Assembly (NCBI RefSeq): GCF_020662345.1 | Contig: NZ_VMOA01000009.1 | Span: 62,001 to 126,000, forward strand | Length of the DNA stretch: 64,000 nucleotides | Direction of reading: 5' to 3' | Source: Methylobacterium sp. W2 | GTDB lineage: Bacteria; Pseudomonadota; Alphaproteobacteria; Rhizobiales; Beijerinckiaceae | Part shown: positions 47,453 through 57,588 of the stretch, piece after piece | Layout of the letters: every line of letters begins with the position of its first letter | Position numbering within the stretch: the stretch's first letter is position 1 | Program-made: the position numbers and the translations under genes | The notes under the pieces: generated by a model | What the model was told of the DNA's origin: nothing | Database searches by the model: none | Seen by the model: only the letters and a program-made list of their open reading frames with translations

Positions 47453-48769
47453 ATGTCCGATCTTTTCGCCTCCGCCGGTCTGCAGAACGACGCGCCGCGC
47501 CCACTTGCCGACCGCCTGCGCCCGCGTTCCCTCGCCGAAGTGGTGGGGCAGGAGCACCTGACCGGGCCGGACGGCTCCCTGACCCGACTTCTCAGCGGAA
47601 AATCCTTTGGCTCGCTCGTGTTCTGGGGTCCGCCGGGCACCGGCAAGACCACTGTGGCCCGCCTCCTGGCCCACGAGACCGATCTCAAGTTCGAGCAGAT
47701 TTCGGCGATCTTCTCCGGCATCGCCGACCTGAAGAAGGTCTTCGAGGCGGCGCGCCAGCGCCGGACAATGGGGCAGGGGACGCTGCTCTTCGTGGACGAG
47801 ATCCACCGCTTCAACCGGGCGCAGCTCGACGCTTTCCTTCCCGTCATGGAGGACGGAACCGTGACGCTCGTCGGCGCTACGACGGAAAACCCGTCCTTCG
47901 AGCTCAACGCCGCTCTGCTCTCGCGCGCCCGCGTACTGCTGTTCCGCTCCCTCGACGATGCGGCCATCGCCAAGCTACTGGTCCGCGCCGAGGCGTTGAC
48001 CGAACGGCCGCTGCCGCTGGACGAGGAAGCCCGTAGCGCCCTGGTCCGCATGGCCGATGGCGATGGGCGCGCCTGCCTGACCCTCGCCGAAGAGGTCTGG
48101 CGCTCGGCCAAGCGCGACGAGATCTTCGATGCCGCTACCCTGCAGGAGATCGTCCAGCGCCGTGCGCCGATCTACGACAAGAGCCAGGAGGGGCACTACA
48201 ACCTCATCAGCGCCCTTCATAAGACCGTGCGTGGGTCCGACCCCGATGCAGCGCTCTACTACCTCTGCCGCATGCTCGACGGCGGGGAGGACAGGCTGTT
48301 CATCGCCCGGCGCCTCGTACGCATGGCAGTGGAGGATATTGGGCTCGCCGACCCGCAGGCCCTCGTCGTCGCCACCGCCGCCAAGGATGCGTTCGACTTC
48401 CTCGGCTCGCCGGAGGGTGAACTCGCTCTGGCGCAGGTCACCGTCTATCTCGCCTGCGCGCCGAAATCGAACGCGGTCTACAACGCCTACAAGGCGGCGA
48501 CGCGGGTAGCCAAAGAGCACGGCTCGCTGCCGCCGCCCCGGACCATCCTCAACGGCTCGACCAAGCTCATGCGCAAGATCGGCTACGGCGAGGGCTACCG
48601 CTACGATCACGACGAGCCGGATGCGTTCTCCGGCCAGGATTACTGGCCCGAGGCGCTCGGCCGGCAGCATTTCTACGAGCCCACGGACCGGGGCATGGAG
48701 ATCCGCTACGGCGACCGCCTCGCCCATTGGGAGGCCTTGCGGAGGCAACGCCGTGAAGAGGAGCGCTGA
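47453..48769 (+). CDS. rarA: Replication-associated recombination protein A (RarA/MgsA)
   Basis: 438 residues from MSDLFASAGLQNDAPRPLAD. Opening RPRSLAEVVGQEHL, Walker A FWGPPGTGKTTVA, Walker B LFVDEIHRFNRAQ and sensor 1 LVGATTENPSFELN are those of the RarA/WRNIP1 AAA+ family. The C-terminal tetramer domain has HYNLISALHKTVRGSDPDAA and NAYKAATRVAKE. It acts at stalled replication forks in the cytosol. Normal length. Confidence 0.97.
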   Translation: MSDLFASAGLQNDAPRPLADRLRPRSLAEVVGQEHLTGPDGSLTRLLSGKSFGSLVFWGPPGTGKTTVARLLAHETDLKFEQISAIFSGIADLKKVFEAARQRRTMGQGTLLFVDEIHRFNRAQLDAFLPVMEDGTVTLVGATTENPSFELNAALLSRARVLLFRSLDDAAIAKLLVRAEALTERPLPLDEEARSALVRMADGDGRACLTLAEEVWRSAKRDEIFDAATLQEIVQRRAPIYDKSQEGHYNLISALHKTVRGSDPDAALYYLCRMLDGGEDRLFIARRLVRMAVEDIGLADPQALVVATAAKDAFDFLGSPEGELALAQVTVYLACAPKSNAVYNAYKAATRVAKEHGSLPPPRTILNGSTKLMRKIGYGEGYRYDHDEPDAFSGQDYWPEALGRQHFYEPTDRGMEIRYGDRLAHWEALRRQRREEER

Positions 48770-48837
48770 GGTCTTCGTCCGCCCCTCAATCCCGTGATAG
48801 GGCGGCGCTCAGTCATGAAGGACGGCCATCCACGACC

Positions 48838-50334
48838 ATGCACGCCTATCGGAACCTCGCCACCCGCTTTGCCCGCATCGGCACCATCGAGGATGCCGCC
48901 GGCATCCTCGGTTGGGACGCCCAGACGCTGATGCCCAATGGCGCGGCGGAAGGCCGGGCCGAGCAGCTCGCCCAGCTTCGGGTCATCGCCCACGAGATCC
49001 TCACGGCTGCCGAGACCGGCGACCTGATCGCGCAGGCCTCGGACGACGAGGCCTGCCTCGGTGCATGGGAACGGGCCAACCTGCGTGAGATGCGCCGCAC
49101 CTATCGTCACGCCTCGGCCGTGCCGGGCGATCTCGTGGCCGCGAGTTCCAAGGCCTCGTCCCATTCCGAAATGGTCTGGCGGGAAGCGCGAGCGGCATCC
49201 GATTTCGGGATGTTGGCGCCTCACCTCGCCGAAACCCTGCGCCTGCAACGGGAGGTCGGGGAGACCAAGGGCGCAGCATTGGGGCTCGCCCCTTACGATG
49301 CCCTCCTCGACGGCTACGATCCCGGCATGCGCCGGGCCGCAATCGATCCGCTCTTCGCTGAGCTTCGCGCGACGCTGCCGGGGCTGATCGGGACGATCCG
49401 TGACCGGCAGGCGGCGATGCCGGCGCCGATCCCGCTGCCGGGGCCGTTCCCGGTGGAAGCGCAGAAAGCTCTGGGGTTGGCGCTGATGCGCGCCGCCGGA
49501 TTCGATTTCGAGCGCGGACGGCTCGATATCAGCCTGCACCCATTCTGTGGTGGGGCCACCGACGACGTGCGCATCACTACGCGCTACGACGAGACCGACG
49601 CCACCGGCGCCTTGATGGGCGTGCTGCATGAGACCGGTCACGCCCTTTACGAGCAGGGCCGCCCGGCCCAATGGCTCCATCAGCCCGTGGGGAACGCGCG
49701 GGGGATGAGCCTGCACGAGAGTCAGTCGCTGCTGATCGAGATGCAGGCCTGCCGCTCGGCCGAGTTCTGCGCCTACCTCGCGCCTCGCCTGCGCGAGGCT
49801 TTTGGCGGAGAGGGCAGCGCCTGGGACGCGGACAACCTGCACCGCCTCTACACGCGGGTGGAGCCGGGCCTGATCCGGGTTGATGCCGACGAGGTGACCT
49901 ATCCGGCGCACATCCTCCTGCGCTACGACCTTGAAACGGCAATGATCGCTGGCGACCTCGCTGTCGCCGACCTGCCCGGCGCTTTCGACGATGGCATTCG
50001 AGGCCTACTCGGTCTGACCGTACCGAACGATCGGCTCGGCTGCCTGCAGGACATCCACTGGCCCGGCGGCAGCTTCGGCTATTTTCCGACCTATACCCTC
50101 GGCGCCATGGCGTCAGCGCAGCTCTTCCGTGCCGCTCGCGAGAGCCTGCCCGGCATCCCCGCCGATCTGGCAGAGGGCGATTTCACCGCCTTGCGAGGTT
50201 GGCTGCGCGGGAACGTGCACGGGCGCGGCAGTCTCATGGAGACCGACGAGATGCTCGTCGCCGCCACCGGCAAGCCCCTGGGGGCCGAGGATTACATGCG
50301 CCACCTGCGCCACCGTTATCTCGGGGAAGGCTGA
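48838..50334 (+). CDS. M32 family carboxypeptidase (Taq type)
   Basis: 498 residues from MHAYRNLATRFARIG. A zinc metallocarboxypeptidase with HETGH (GVLHETGHALYEQG), the HPF block (ISLHPFCGG), the DxRxT block (DVRITTRYDE), HES (MSLHESQSLLIEM) and the late G-x2-QD-x-HW block (GCLQDIHWPGGSFGYFPTY). Removes C-terminal residues from peptides in the cytosol. All catalytic motifs are intact. Confidence 0.96.
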   Translation: MHAYRNLATRFARIGTIEDAAGILGWDAQTLMPNGAAEGRAEQLAQLRVIAHEILTAAETGDLIAQASDDEACLGAWERANLREMRRTYRHASAVPGDLVAASSKASSHSEMVWREARAASDFGMLAPHLAETLRLQREVGETKGAALGLAPYDALLDGYDPGMRRAAIDPLFAELRATLPGLIGTIRDRQAAMPAPIPLPGPFPVEAQKALGLALMRAAGFDFERGRLDISLHPFCGGATDDVRITTRYDETDATGALMGVLHETGHALYEQGRPAQWLHQPVGNARGMSLHESQSLLIEMQACRSAEFCAYLAPRLREAFGGEGSAWDADNLHRLYTRVEPGLIRVDADEVTYPAHILLRYDLETAMIAGDLAVADLPGAFDDGIRGLLGLTVPNDRLGCLQDIHWPGGSFGYFPTYTLGAMASAQLFRAARESLPGIPADLAEGDFTALRGWLRGNVHGRGSLMETDEMLVAATGKPLGAEDYMRHLRHRYLGEG

Positions 50335-50486
50335 ACGCCCGCATCGACCGATTACGAATCGATCGCGCCGGGGCGATCCCTCGCAGGGTCGCGCACGCTT
50401 CGGGTTTTGCCGCTCCATCTGCGACGCTAAGCTGACGATTGATTCAACCGTCCGTCCGGTCCGGCTCTGGAGAAAGGGACATTCCG

Positions 50487-51044
50487 ATGGTCGTCATCGT
50501 CGCAGTGATCGGGATCGCAGGTGCCATCCTGTTCTGGATACTCCGCGCGCACGGGACCGCGACGGCGCTGAGGGAAGTCAACCGCGACACAAAGGGCCTT
50601 CAGCGCCGGGCAAAATCGACCCTGGAGGAGATCATCGGCACGCCGCTGAAGCGGGTACGGGACGTACGGCTCGCAGCGGTGATCCTGATGATCCAACTCG
50701 TGCGCACGGGCAGCCCGGTCACCGCCGCCGAGAAAACGAAAATCCTGGAATTCATGGATTCTCCGCTCCGGATCGAGTCCATCTCGGCCACGTTCGAACG
50801 GGCATGGACCTACACTGAGGCCCGGCGGCCGTTCTCCCTCGTGGCCGACGACTTGCTGCCCTTGCTCCGGGATAACCTGACCGAGGCCGAGCGCCTGCAC
50901 TTCATCGACATGCTCTCGCAAGTCGCCAGCGCCCATTCCGCCGCAAGCGAGCTGCAGCGCGAGGCGATCGTGCGGCTCAAGCGCCGGCTCACCGGCGGGA
51001 GCCCTGCGTTGAAGACGAGCCGGGCCGGCGATTTCGGGCGCTGA
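50487..51044 (+). CDS. Membrane-anchored helical protein of unknown function
   Basis: 185 residues from MVVIVAVIGIAGAILFWILR. One N-terminal membrane helix is followed by a soluble helical domain: RDVRLAAVILMIQLVRTG, PVTAAEKTKILEFMD and LTEAERLHFIDMLSQVASAH. The spacing of two matching helical halves is like TerB or DjlA-type domains, without the usual acidic metal-binding residues being clear. The name is a structural guess. It lies 77 bases upstream of a short Hsp70 gene, which would suit a membrane recruiter of that chaperone, but no J-domain is present. Confidence 0.55.
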   Translation: MVVIVAVIGIAGAILFWILRAHGTATALREVNRDTKGLQRRAKSTLEEIIGTPLKRVRDVRLAAVILMIQLVRTGSPVTAAEKTKILEFMDSPLRIESISATFERAWTYTEARRPFSLVADDLLPLLRDNLTEAERLHFIDMLSQVASAHSAASELQREAIVRLKRRLTGGSPALKTSRAGDFGR

Positions 51045-51121
51045 GACCGGTAGACCCGGCGGGGCGCAGCTTGTAGGTCGGCGGCCCCCCTTACAGCGGA
51101 CAGACCGTCCGGAGATTCTAC

Positions 51122-52369
51122 ATGGCGGCCTGCGGCCTCGATTTCGGCACGTCCAACACCACGCTCGGTCTCGTCACCGAGGGGCGGCCCGCCCTGCTGC
51201 GGCTGGAGGGCGACCACGTCACGATTCCCAGTGCGATCTTCTTCCCACCGGGCGGGACGCCCCTCGTCGGCCGAGCGGCCATGGCGGAGTATGTGGAGGG
51301 CACGCCGGGCCGGCTGATGCGCAGTCTCAAATCGGTGCTCGGTTCCTCCCTGCTCGAGGAGACGACGCCGGTAGGGCGTGAGCGCATCCGCTTCCGCGAC
51401 GTCATCGCCCGCTACCTCTCCGCCGTGAAGACGCGCGCCGAGGCGCAGGCAGACACCGGGATCGACACAGTGGTCCATGGCCGTCCGGTCCATTTCGTCG
51501 ATGGCGACCCGGAGGGCGACGCCCGCGCCGAGGATGCCCTGCGCGAGATCGCCCGGAGCATCGGCTTCCGCCACGTCTCTTTCCAGTACGAGCCTATCGC
51601 CGCGGCGCTCGATTACGAGCAGCAGGTGACGGGTGAGGAGATCGCGCTCATTGCCGATATCGGCGGCGGCACTTCGGATTTCTCCATCGTGCGGCTCTCG
51701 CCGGAACGCCATGCCAAGGTCGACCGGTCCGGCGACATCCTCGCCAATGATGGCGTGCGCATTGGCGGCACCGATTTCGACCGGCGCCTCAGCCTCGGCA
51801 CGGTGATGCCGCTGTTCGGCCTCGGCAGCCCGATGAACCGGGGCGATCTCGACGTGCCGAGCGGGTATTTCCACGACCTTGCCACTTGGTCGAGCATCAA
51901 CCGGCTCTACAACGCCAAGACCTTGCGCGAGATCGAGGAGGTCCGCCGCGACGCACGCCGGCCGGACCTGATCGCGCGGCTCTACACCGTGGTGGAGGCT
52001 GAGCGCGGGCATTCCCTGGCGATGGAGGTCGAGGGCGCCAAGATCGCGGCCTCGGATGCGGGCCAGGGCGGCGTGGCCCTCGGCTGGGTCGAGCCGGGCC
52101 TCGCCGCCAATCTCGACCATGCCGGCCTCGTGGCTCAGACGGAGGAGCTCTCACGGCGAATTGCCGAAAGGATCGGGCGTTGCCTGAATCAGGCAGGATT
52201 GCCGGCGGAGGGCATCGACGCCCTGTTCCTCACCGGCGGGTCGACGGGCCTGCCGCATGTCCGTGCCGCCTTGGTGGCGGGCGTGCCGAACGCCCGCGTT
52301 GTTGACGGCGACACGTTCGGCTCGGTCGGGACCGGCCTCACCATCGAGGCGGGCCGCCGCGCGGCCTGA
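51122..52369 (+). CDS. Short Hsp70-family ATPase (YegD-like)
   Basis: 415 residues from MAACGLDFGTSNTTLGLV. The actin-like ATPase has phosphate-1 DFGTSNTTLG, phosphate-2 IADIGGGTSDFSIV and the adenosine motif LFLTGGSTGLPHV. The chain ends just after the ATPase core, so it lacks the DnaK peptide-binding domain, as in YegD proteins. It is a cytosolic putative chaperone; its client is unknown. ATG chosen because MAACGLDFG fits the family N-terminus. Confidence 0.92.
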   Translation: MAACGLDFGTSNTTLGLVTEGRPALLRLEGDHVTIPSAIFFPPGGTPLVGRAAMAEYVEGTPGRLMRSLKSVLGSSLLEETTPVGRERIRFRDVIARYLSAVKTRAEAQADTGIDTVVHGRPVHFVDGDPEGDARAEDALREIARSIGFRHVSFQYEPIAAALDYEQQVTGEEIALIADIGGGTSDFSIVRLSPERHAKVDRSGDILANDGVRIGGTDFDRRLSLGTVMPLFGLGSPMNRGDLDVPSGYFHDLATWSSINRLYNAKTLREIEEVRRDARRPDLIARLYTVVEAERGHSLAMEVEGAKIAASDAGQGGVALGWVEPGLAANLDHAGLVAQTEELSRRIAERIGRCLNQAGLPAEGIDALFLTGGSTGLPHVRAALVAGVPNARVVDGDTFGSVGTGLTIEAGRRAA

Positions 52370-52439
52370 CCTCCGGTTCACGCATCGCCCCGCTCGCGAA
52401 GCGCTTTGCCGAGAGGGGCGAGGGTGTTACGAGCACCCG

Positions 52440-53858
52440 ATGACCACCAGACCACCATCACGCGGCAATGCCGGACGCAAAGGTTCCGGCGCCGGCAAGG
52501 GCAGGCCGCCGGGCAGTGGCGGTAAGCCCTACCGTCCCGGCAAGCCCGGCGCGTTCCGCAGGCCCGACCGCGAAGGCACCGGCCCGCGCACCAGCGCCCT
52601 CGATGCCGCCCAGCGCGCGGCGCAATTGCGCGGCGAAGCGGACAAGCGCGCGCCCTGGCGCCCCGGCGATGCCCCGGAGACGCCGGCCGACGACGAAGCC
52701 TCGGCTCCCCGAGCTCCTCGGACGCGGGCGCCCCGCAACGAGGTCGCGGCGAAAGCCTTCGATGCGCCGCGCCCGCGCCGTGCCGGCGCTAAGCCTCCGG
52801 AACCGGCAGTCGAAGGCCCGACCCGGCGAGAGCAGCGCGCCGCCGCCTCCGCGACCCTGGCCTCCGGCGTGCAGACGCTGATCGTGGAGGAAGACGAGGC
52901 GGAGATGCGGATCGACCGCTTCCTCACCACGCGCTTTCCGCAGCTGCCCTTCACCCGTGTCCAGAGCATCGTCCGCAAGGGTGAGCTGCGGGTGGATGGC
53001 AAGCGCGCCAAGCCGAACGATCGCCTCCTGCCGGGCATGAGCGTGCGCGTACCGCCCCTCAAGCTCGACCCCGTGGCGGAACGGCCACGCAGTATCGCGC
53101 GTGACGCCACCGACGCCGACTTCCTGCGCTCGCTCATCCTCTACGAGGATGCGGACATGATGGTGCTGAACAAGCCCTTCGGCCTCGCGGTCCAGGGCGG
53201 CTCCGGCACCGTGCGCCACGTGGATGGGTTGCTAGAGGCCCTGACCGGACCGGACGGGCAGAAGCCGCGCCTCGTCCACCGCCTCGACAAGGATACGGCC
53301 GGCTGCCTCATCGTCGCCAAGACGCGTCTCGCGGCGGCGACCCTCGCCAAGAGCTTCCGCTCTCGGTCCGCCCGCAAGGTCTACTGGGCGCTCACCGCCG
53401 GTGTCCCGCGCGTGCCTCAGGGCCGGATCTCGACCTACCTCGCCAAGGAGGAGGCCCCCGACGGTGACGCCCGGATGCGGGTGGCCCAGCATGGCGATGA
53501 CGGCGCCGCCCACGCGCTGACCTATTACGCCATGGTCGACAACGCGGCGCAGAAGCTGTCCTGGCTCTCGCTGAAGCCCGTGACGGGACGTACGCACCAG
53601 CTCCGTGCCCATGCCGCGCATATCGGCCATCCCATCGTCGGCGATCCGAAATACTTCAGCGTCGAGAACTGGGCCTTGCCGGGAGGCATCCAGAACCGGT
53701 TGCACCTGCTGGCGCGCCGCATCGTCATCCCGCATCCGCGCACGCTGAAGCCGGTGGACGTGACGGCGCCCCTGCCGCCGCATATGGCGCAGAGCTGGAA
53801 CCTGCTGGGCTTCGACGCCTCGCGTTACGATCCCATCGTCGAGGCGCCCGAGGCGTGA
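52440..53858 (+). CDS. RluA-family 23S rRNA pseudouridine synthase with long basic N-terminus
   Basis: 472 residues from MTTRPPSRGNAGRKGSGAGK. The first 150 residues are low-complexity, Arg/Lys/Gly/Pro-rich. An S4 RNA-binding domain follows (MRIDRFLTTRFPQLPF to MSVRVPP), then the synthase domain with catalytic Asp in LVHRLDKDTAGCLIVAKT and the motifs ARKVYWALTAG and TGRTHQLRAHAAHIGHPIVGD. The arrangement S4 plus synthase matches RluC, which modifies 23S rRNA, but RluD cannot be excluded. The basic tail may help RNA binding. Confidence 0.93.
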   Translation: MTTRPPSRGNAGRKGSGAGKGRPPGSGGKPYRPGKPGAFRRPDREGTGPRTSALDAAQRAAQLRGEADKRAPWRPGDAPETPADDEASAPRAPRTRAPRNEVAAKAFDAPRPRRAGAKPPEPAVEGPTRREQRAAASATLASGVQTLIVEEDEAEMRIDRFLTTRFPQLPFTRVQSIVRKGELRVDGKRAKPNDRLLPGMSVRVPPLKLDPVAERPRSIARDATDADFLRSLILYEDADMMVLNKPFGLAVQGGSGTVRHVDGLLEALTGPDGQKPRLVHRLDKDTAGCLIVAKTRLAAATLAKSFRSRSARKVYWALTAGVPRVPQGRISTYLAKEEAPDGDARMRVAQHGDDGAAHALTYYAMVDNAAQKLSWLSLKPVTGRTHQLRAHAAHIGHPIVGDPKYFSVENWALPGGIQNRLHLLARRIVIPHPRTLKPVDVTAPLPPHMAQSWNLLGFDASRYDPIVEAPEA

Positions 53859-53963
53859 TCCGCGTGGGGCGCATCGGTGGGGAGCGTCCGCGATGCGCCT
53901 TGGCAATCGGGCGCCATGCCTTATCCTTGTGGTCGACCTCACCCGTCGTTGCAGCGAGAACCC

Positions 53964-54347
53964 ATGCCGATGACGTTTGCAACCATGGCCGGCACCGCCT
54001 TGATCGGCCTGTTCGTATGCTTCGGATCAGCGTCGCTGAGCTCCGAGGCTGTGGCGCAGGCAGCGGGTCCACAGCAGACCCTACCAAGTCCTGCGGCGAA
54101 AGCGGCTCCCGTTCCGGCGGCGCAGAATCAGGCTCCGCCGCCGCCCTCCGTCGGCCGCCACGGATCGCAGGCGCGGGCGGGCGACCGCAGGCGACGGTCC
54201 TATGCCAGCTGTAATCGGCTGTCTCATGCGCGGGGCCTGCGCGGCGGCGTGCGGCGGCGCTTCCTGATTCGCTGCAAGCTCGGCTACGAGCGCCAGAAGC
54301 CCGGACAGGTTCCGGCCCAGCAATCCCCGCAGGGACGTCAGCCGTGA
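53964..54347 (+). CDS. Small secreted basic protein
   Basis: 127 residues from MPMTFATMAGTALIGLFVCF with a signal peptide likely ending EAVAQ. The mature part has an Ala/Pro/Gln-rich linker, then a strongly basic segment with two cysteines (YASCNRLSHARGLRGG and FLIRCKLGYERQ), which could form a disulfide. No family is recognised. It ends 7 bases before the HAD gene and may be co-transcribed with it. Confidence 0.55.
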   Translation: MPMTFATMAGTALIGLFVCFGSASLSSEAVAQAAGPQQTLPSPAAKAAPVPAAQNQAPPPPSVGRHGSQARAGDRRRRSYASCNRLSHARGLRGGVRRRFLIRCKLGYERQKPGQVPAQQSPQGRQP

Positions 54348-54354
54348 TGCGGCC

Positions 54355-55092
54355 ATGCGGGACGGTCCCGTGAAGCTCGTCGTCTTCGACGTCGACGGGA
54401 CGCTCGTCGACAGCCAGCACCTCATCGTCGCCGCGCAAGGCATGGCTTTCGCCGAACACGGCATCGAAGCGCCGGCGCGCGCGGTGGCCCTCTCCGTCGT
54501 CGGCCTCTCCCTGCCGCAAGCCTTCCGGCGTCTCGTCGGCGAGGATGGGCCCGTGGAGGGCCTGTCCGAGAGCTACAAGCGCGCCTTCAACACCCTGCGC
54601 CTCGACCCCGCCTATGAGGAACCGCTGTTCCCGGGCATGGGCGATCTCATCGAACGCCTGCGCGCCCGCGCCGACCTTCGGCTCGGGCTCGCCACGGGCA
54701 AATCCCGACGCGGGGTCGACCGCCTGATCGAGAGTCATGGCTGGAGCGACGTCTTCGCCACCATCCAGACCGCGGACGACGCACCGTCGAAGCCCGACCC
54801 GGCAATGCTGCACCAGGCGATGGCCGAGGTGGGCGCGCTGCCGGAGACCACGGTGATGATTGGAGACACCACCTACGACATGGACATGGCGGTGAGTGCC
54901 GGCGCGGCCGCCATCGGTGTCGCCTGGGGCTACCATCCACCGGGGGCCTTGCTCGGAGCCGGGGCGGTGACCGTGGTCGAAACCGCCTCCGCGCTGGCGG
55001 ATATGTTCTCGGGAAGTTTTCGCGAGGCCGGCGCGGATACCAGCATCGGCGACCTCGCGCCCGAAGAGACGCGCCCCCGAACTGAGATCTAA
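54355..55092 (+). CDS. HAD-superfamily hydrolase (phosphoglycolate phosphatase-like)
   Basis: 245 residues. The four HAD motifs are present: VVFDVDGTLVDS, LGLATGKSRRG, the Lys in APSKPDPAML and MIGDTTYDMDMA. The cap is a C1-type helical bundle, giving subfamily IA. It is a small-molecule phosphatase; phosphoglycolate is one candidate, and the substrate cannot be read from sequence. It lies 50 bases upstream of the ATP12 gene. Confidence 0.93.
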   Translation: MRDGPVKLVVFDVDGTLVDSQHLIVAAQGMAFAEHGIEAPARAVALSVVGLSLPQAFRRLVGEDGPVEGLSESYKRAFNTLRLDPAYEEPLFPGMGDLIERLRARADLRLGLATGKSRRGVDRLIESHGWSDVFATIQTADDAPSKPDPAMLHQAMAEVGALPETTVMIGDTTYDMDMAVSAGAAAIGVAWGYHPPGALLGAGAVTVVETASALADMFSGSFREAGADTSIGDLAPEETRPRTEI

Positions 55093-55142
55093 CCCGGCTC
55101 AGCGCTCGCGGGCCGAAGCGTGATGCGCTAGAACCCCGCCCC

Positions 55143-55937
55143 ATGAGCAACGACGATCCCGCCGGCTGGCTCGGCGCCTCCGATGCCCCTCCCGTCCATG
55201 ACCCGCACCGGGCCGTCCGCGCGCAAACGCGGGTCGCCCTCCCCAAGCGGTTCTACGCGGAGGCCGATCTCGCCGAGGGCGAGGGCGGGTTTCGCCTGAC
55301 TCTCGACGGACGGTCCGCCAATACGCCGGCTCGCAACCCGCTGTTTCTGCCGACCCGGGTGCTCGCCGAGGCCGTCGCCGCCGAATGGGCAGCGCAGGTC
55401 GAAGTCATCGATCCGTCGACCATGCCGCTCACCCGCCTCGCCAACACCGCCATCGACGGCGTCGCCCCCCGCCGCGAGGCGGTGATCGACGACCTCTCGG
55501 CCTATGCCGGGACGGATCTCGTCGCCTACCGCGCCGCCGACCCGGAGCGCCTCGTGGCCGATCAGGCCCGCGCCTGGGACCCTGTGATCGACTGGGCTCA
55601 CGAGACGTATGGTGCACGCCTCATTCTCAGCGAGGGGGTGATGCACGTCACCCAGCCCGAGACGTCGGTGGCCGCCTTGCGCGGCGCGATCGAAGCGGTC
55701 GAAGGGCCGTTCCAGCTTGCGGCTCTCCACACGATGACCACACTCACTGGCTCGCTCCTCATCGCGCTGGCTACCCTGCATGGGCGCCTGACGTCGCAGG
55801 AAGCCTGGGCGGCGGCGCATGTGGACGAGGCCTATCAGACCAGTGTCTGGGGAAGCGATGCCGAGGCGGAAGCCCGCCATGCTCTGCGCAAGGCCGAATT
55901 CGTGTCCGCGGCGGAGCTCGCAAAACTTGCCCGTTAA
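55143..55937 (+). CDS. ATP12 family F1-ATPase assembly chaperone
   Basis: 264 residues. The family pattern is clear: PKRFYAEADLAEGEGGFRLTLDGR, a substitution-tolerant core with RNPLFLPTRVLAEAVAAEWA and MPLTRLANTAIDGV, then DLVAYRAADPERLVADQ. It is the bacterial relative of mitochondrial Atp12, which escorts the F1 alpha subunit; it acts in the cytosol. ATG start with no better upstream alternative. Confidence 0.94.
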   Translation: MSNDDPAGWLGASDAPPVHDPHRAVRAQTRVALPKRFYAEADLAEGEGGFRLTLDGRSANTPARNPLFLPTRVLAEAVAAEWAAQVEVIDPSTMPLTRLANTAIDGVAPRREAVIDDLSAYAGTDLVAYRAADPERLVADQARAWDPVIDWAHETYGARLILSEGVMHVTQPETSVAALRGAIEAVEGPFQLAALHTMTTLTGSLLIALATLHGRLTSQEAWAAAHVDEAYQTSVWGSDAEAEARHALRKAEFVSAAELAKLAR

Positions 55938-56055
55938 ATCCATTTTCGCTGCCTGTCCTCCGTGCTAAGGCGCATTTGACTCCGAACCGCCAAGCCCTGC
56001 CCTCAACATGCGGCATGGCCCCATTTTCTCGTCCCCATTTCAAGGCTCAGCGCGC

Positions 56056-57588
56056 ATGAAGGATATTCTCGAGAAGCTTGAAGAGCGGCGCTCCCAGGCT
56101 CGCCTCGGCGGCGGCGAGAATCGCGTCGTAGCTCAGCATAAGCGTGGCAAGCTGACGGCACGCGAGCGCATCGAGCTCCTCCTCGACCACGGGTCGTTCG
56201 AGGAATTCGACATGTTCGTGCAGCACCGCTCCACCGATTTCGGGATGGAGAAGCAGAAGATTCCCGGTGACGGTGTGGTCACCGGCTGGGGCACCATCAA
56301 CGGCCGCACCGTCTTCCTGTTCTCGAAGGACTTCACGGTGTTCGGCGGCTCACTCTCCGAGACGCATGCCGCCAAGATCGTCAAGGTCCAGGACATGGCG
56401 CTGAAGATGCGCGCGCCGATCATTGGAATCTTCGATGCCGGCGGCGCCCGCATCCAAGAAGGCGTCGCAGCGCTCGGCGGCTATGGCGAGGTGTTCCGCC
56501 GGAACGTCGCCGCCTCGGGCGTCATCCCGCAGATCTCCGTCATCATGGGCCCCTGCGCCGGCGGCGACGTCTATTCGCCGGCCATGACCGATTTCATCTT
56601 CATGGTCCGCGACACGAGTTACATGTTCGTCACCGGCCCCGACGTGGTGAAGACCGTGACCAACGAGGTGGTGACGGCCGAGGAACTTGGCGGCGCCAAG
56701 GTCCACACCACGAAGTCCTCCATCGCCGACGGCTCGTTCGAGAACGACGTGGAAGCGCTCCTTCAGGTCCGCCGGCTCGTCGACTTCCTGCCCGCCAACA
56801 ACATCGACGGCGTGCCGGAGATCGAGAGCTTCGACGACCCGCTGCGCCTCGACAAGTCCCTCGACACCCTGATCCCGGACAACCCGAACAAGCCCTATGA
56901 TATGGGCGAGTTGATCCGGCGCGTGGCCGACGAGGGCGATTTCTTCGAGATCCAGGCGACCTACGCCCGCAACATCATGACGGGCTTCGGCCGCATCGAG
57001 GGCCGCACAGTCGGCTTCGTCGCCAACCAGCCGATGGTGTTGGCCGGCGTGCTCGATTCGGACGCCTCCCGCAAGGCGGCCCGCTTCGTGCGCTTCTGCG
57101 ACGCGTTCTCGATCCCGATCGTGACCTTCGTCGACGTGCCGGGCTTCCTGCCGGGCACCGCCCAGGAATATGGCGGCCTCATCAAGCACGGCGCCAAGCT
57201 GCTCTTCGCCTACAGCCAGGCCACCGTCCCGCTGGTGACGATCATCACCCGCAAGGCCTTTGGCGGCGCCTACGACGTGATGGCCTCCAAGCACGTGGGT
57301 GCCGACATCAACTACGCTTGGCCGACCGCGCAGATCGCGGTGATGGGCGCCAAGGGCGCGGTCGAGATTATCTTCCGGAGTGAGATCGGCGACACCGACA
57401 AGATCGCGGCACGGACCAGCGAGTACGAGGACCGTTTCCTCTCGCCCTTCGTCGCAGCCGAGCGCGGCTATATCGACGAGGTGATCATGCCCCACTCGAC
57501 GCGCAAACGCATCGCCCGGGCGCTCGGCATGCTCCGCACCAAGGAGATGGAGCAGCCCTGGAAGAAGCACGACAACATCCCGCTCTAA
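56056..57588 (+). CDS. pccB: Propionyl-CoA carboxylase beta chain
   Basis: 510 residues from [20 protein letters not shown]. The carboxyltransferase domains have the acyl-CoA oxyanion motifs [19 protein letters not shown] and, in the C-terminal half, [18 protein letters not shown]. It transfers carboxyl from biotin to propionyl-CoA to give methylmalonyl-CoA, a step of the ethylmalonyl-CoA pathway used by Methylobacterium to regenerate glyoxylate. The alpha (biotin) subunit is not in the window. Upstream positions encode no better start. Confidence 0.96.
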   Translation: MKDILEKLEERRSQARLGGGENRVVAQHKRGKLTARERIELLLDHGSFEEFDMFVQHRSTDFGMEKQKIPGDGVVTGWGTINGRTVFLFSKDFTVFGGSLSETHAAKIVKVQDMALKMRAPIIGIFDAGGARIQEGVAALGGYGEVFRRNVAASGVIPQISVIMGPCAGGDVYSPAMTDFIFMVRDTSYMFVTGPDVVKTVTNEVVTAEELGGAKVHTTKSSIADGSFENDVEALLQVRRLVDFLPANNIDGVPEIESFDDPLRLDKSLDTLIPDNPNKPYDMGELIRRVADEGDFFEIQATYARNIMTGFGRIEGRTVGFVANQPMVLAGVLDSDASRKAARFVRFCDAFSIPIVTFVDVPGFLPGTAQEYGGLIKHGAKLLFAYSQATVPLVTIITRKAFGGAYDVMASKHVGADINYAWPTAQIAVMGAKGAVEIIFRSEIGDTDKIAARTSEYEDRFLSPFVAAERGYIDEVIMPHSTRKRIARALGMLRTKEMEQPWKKHDNIPL

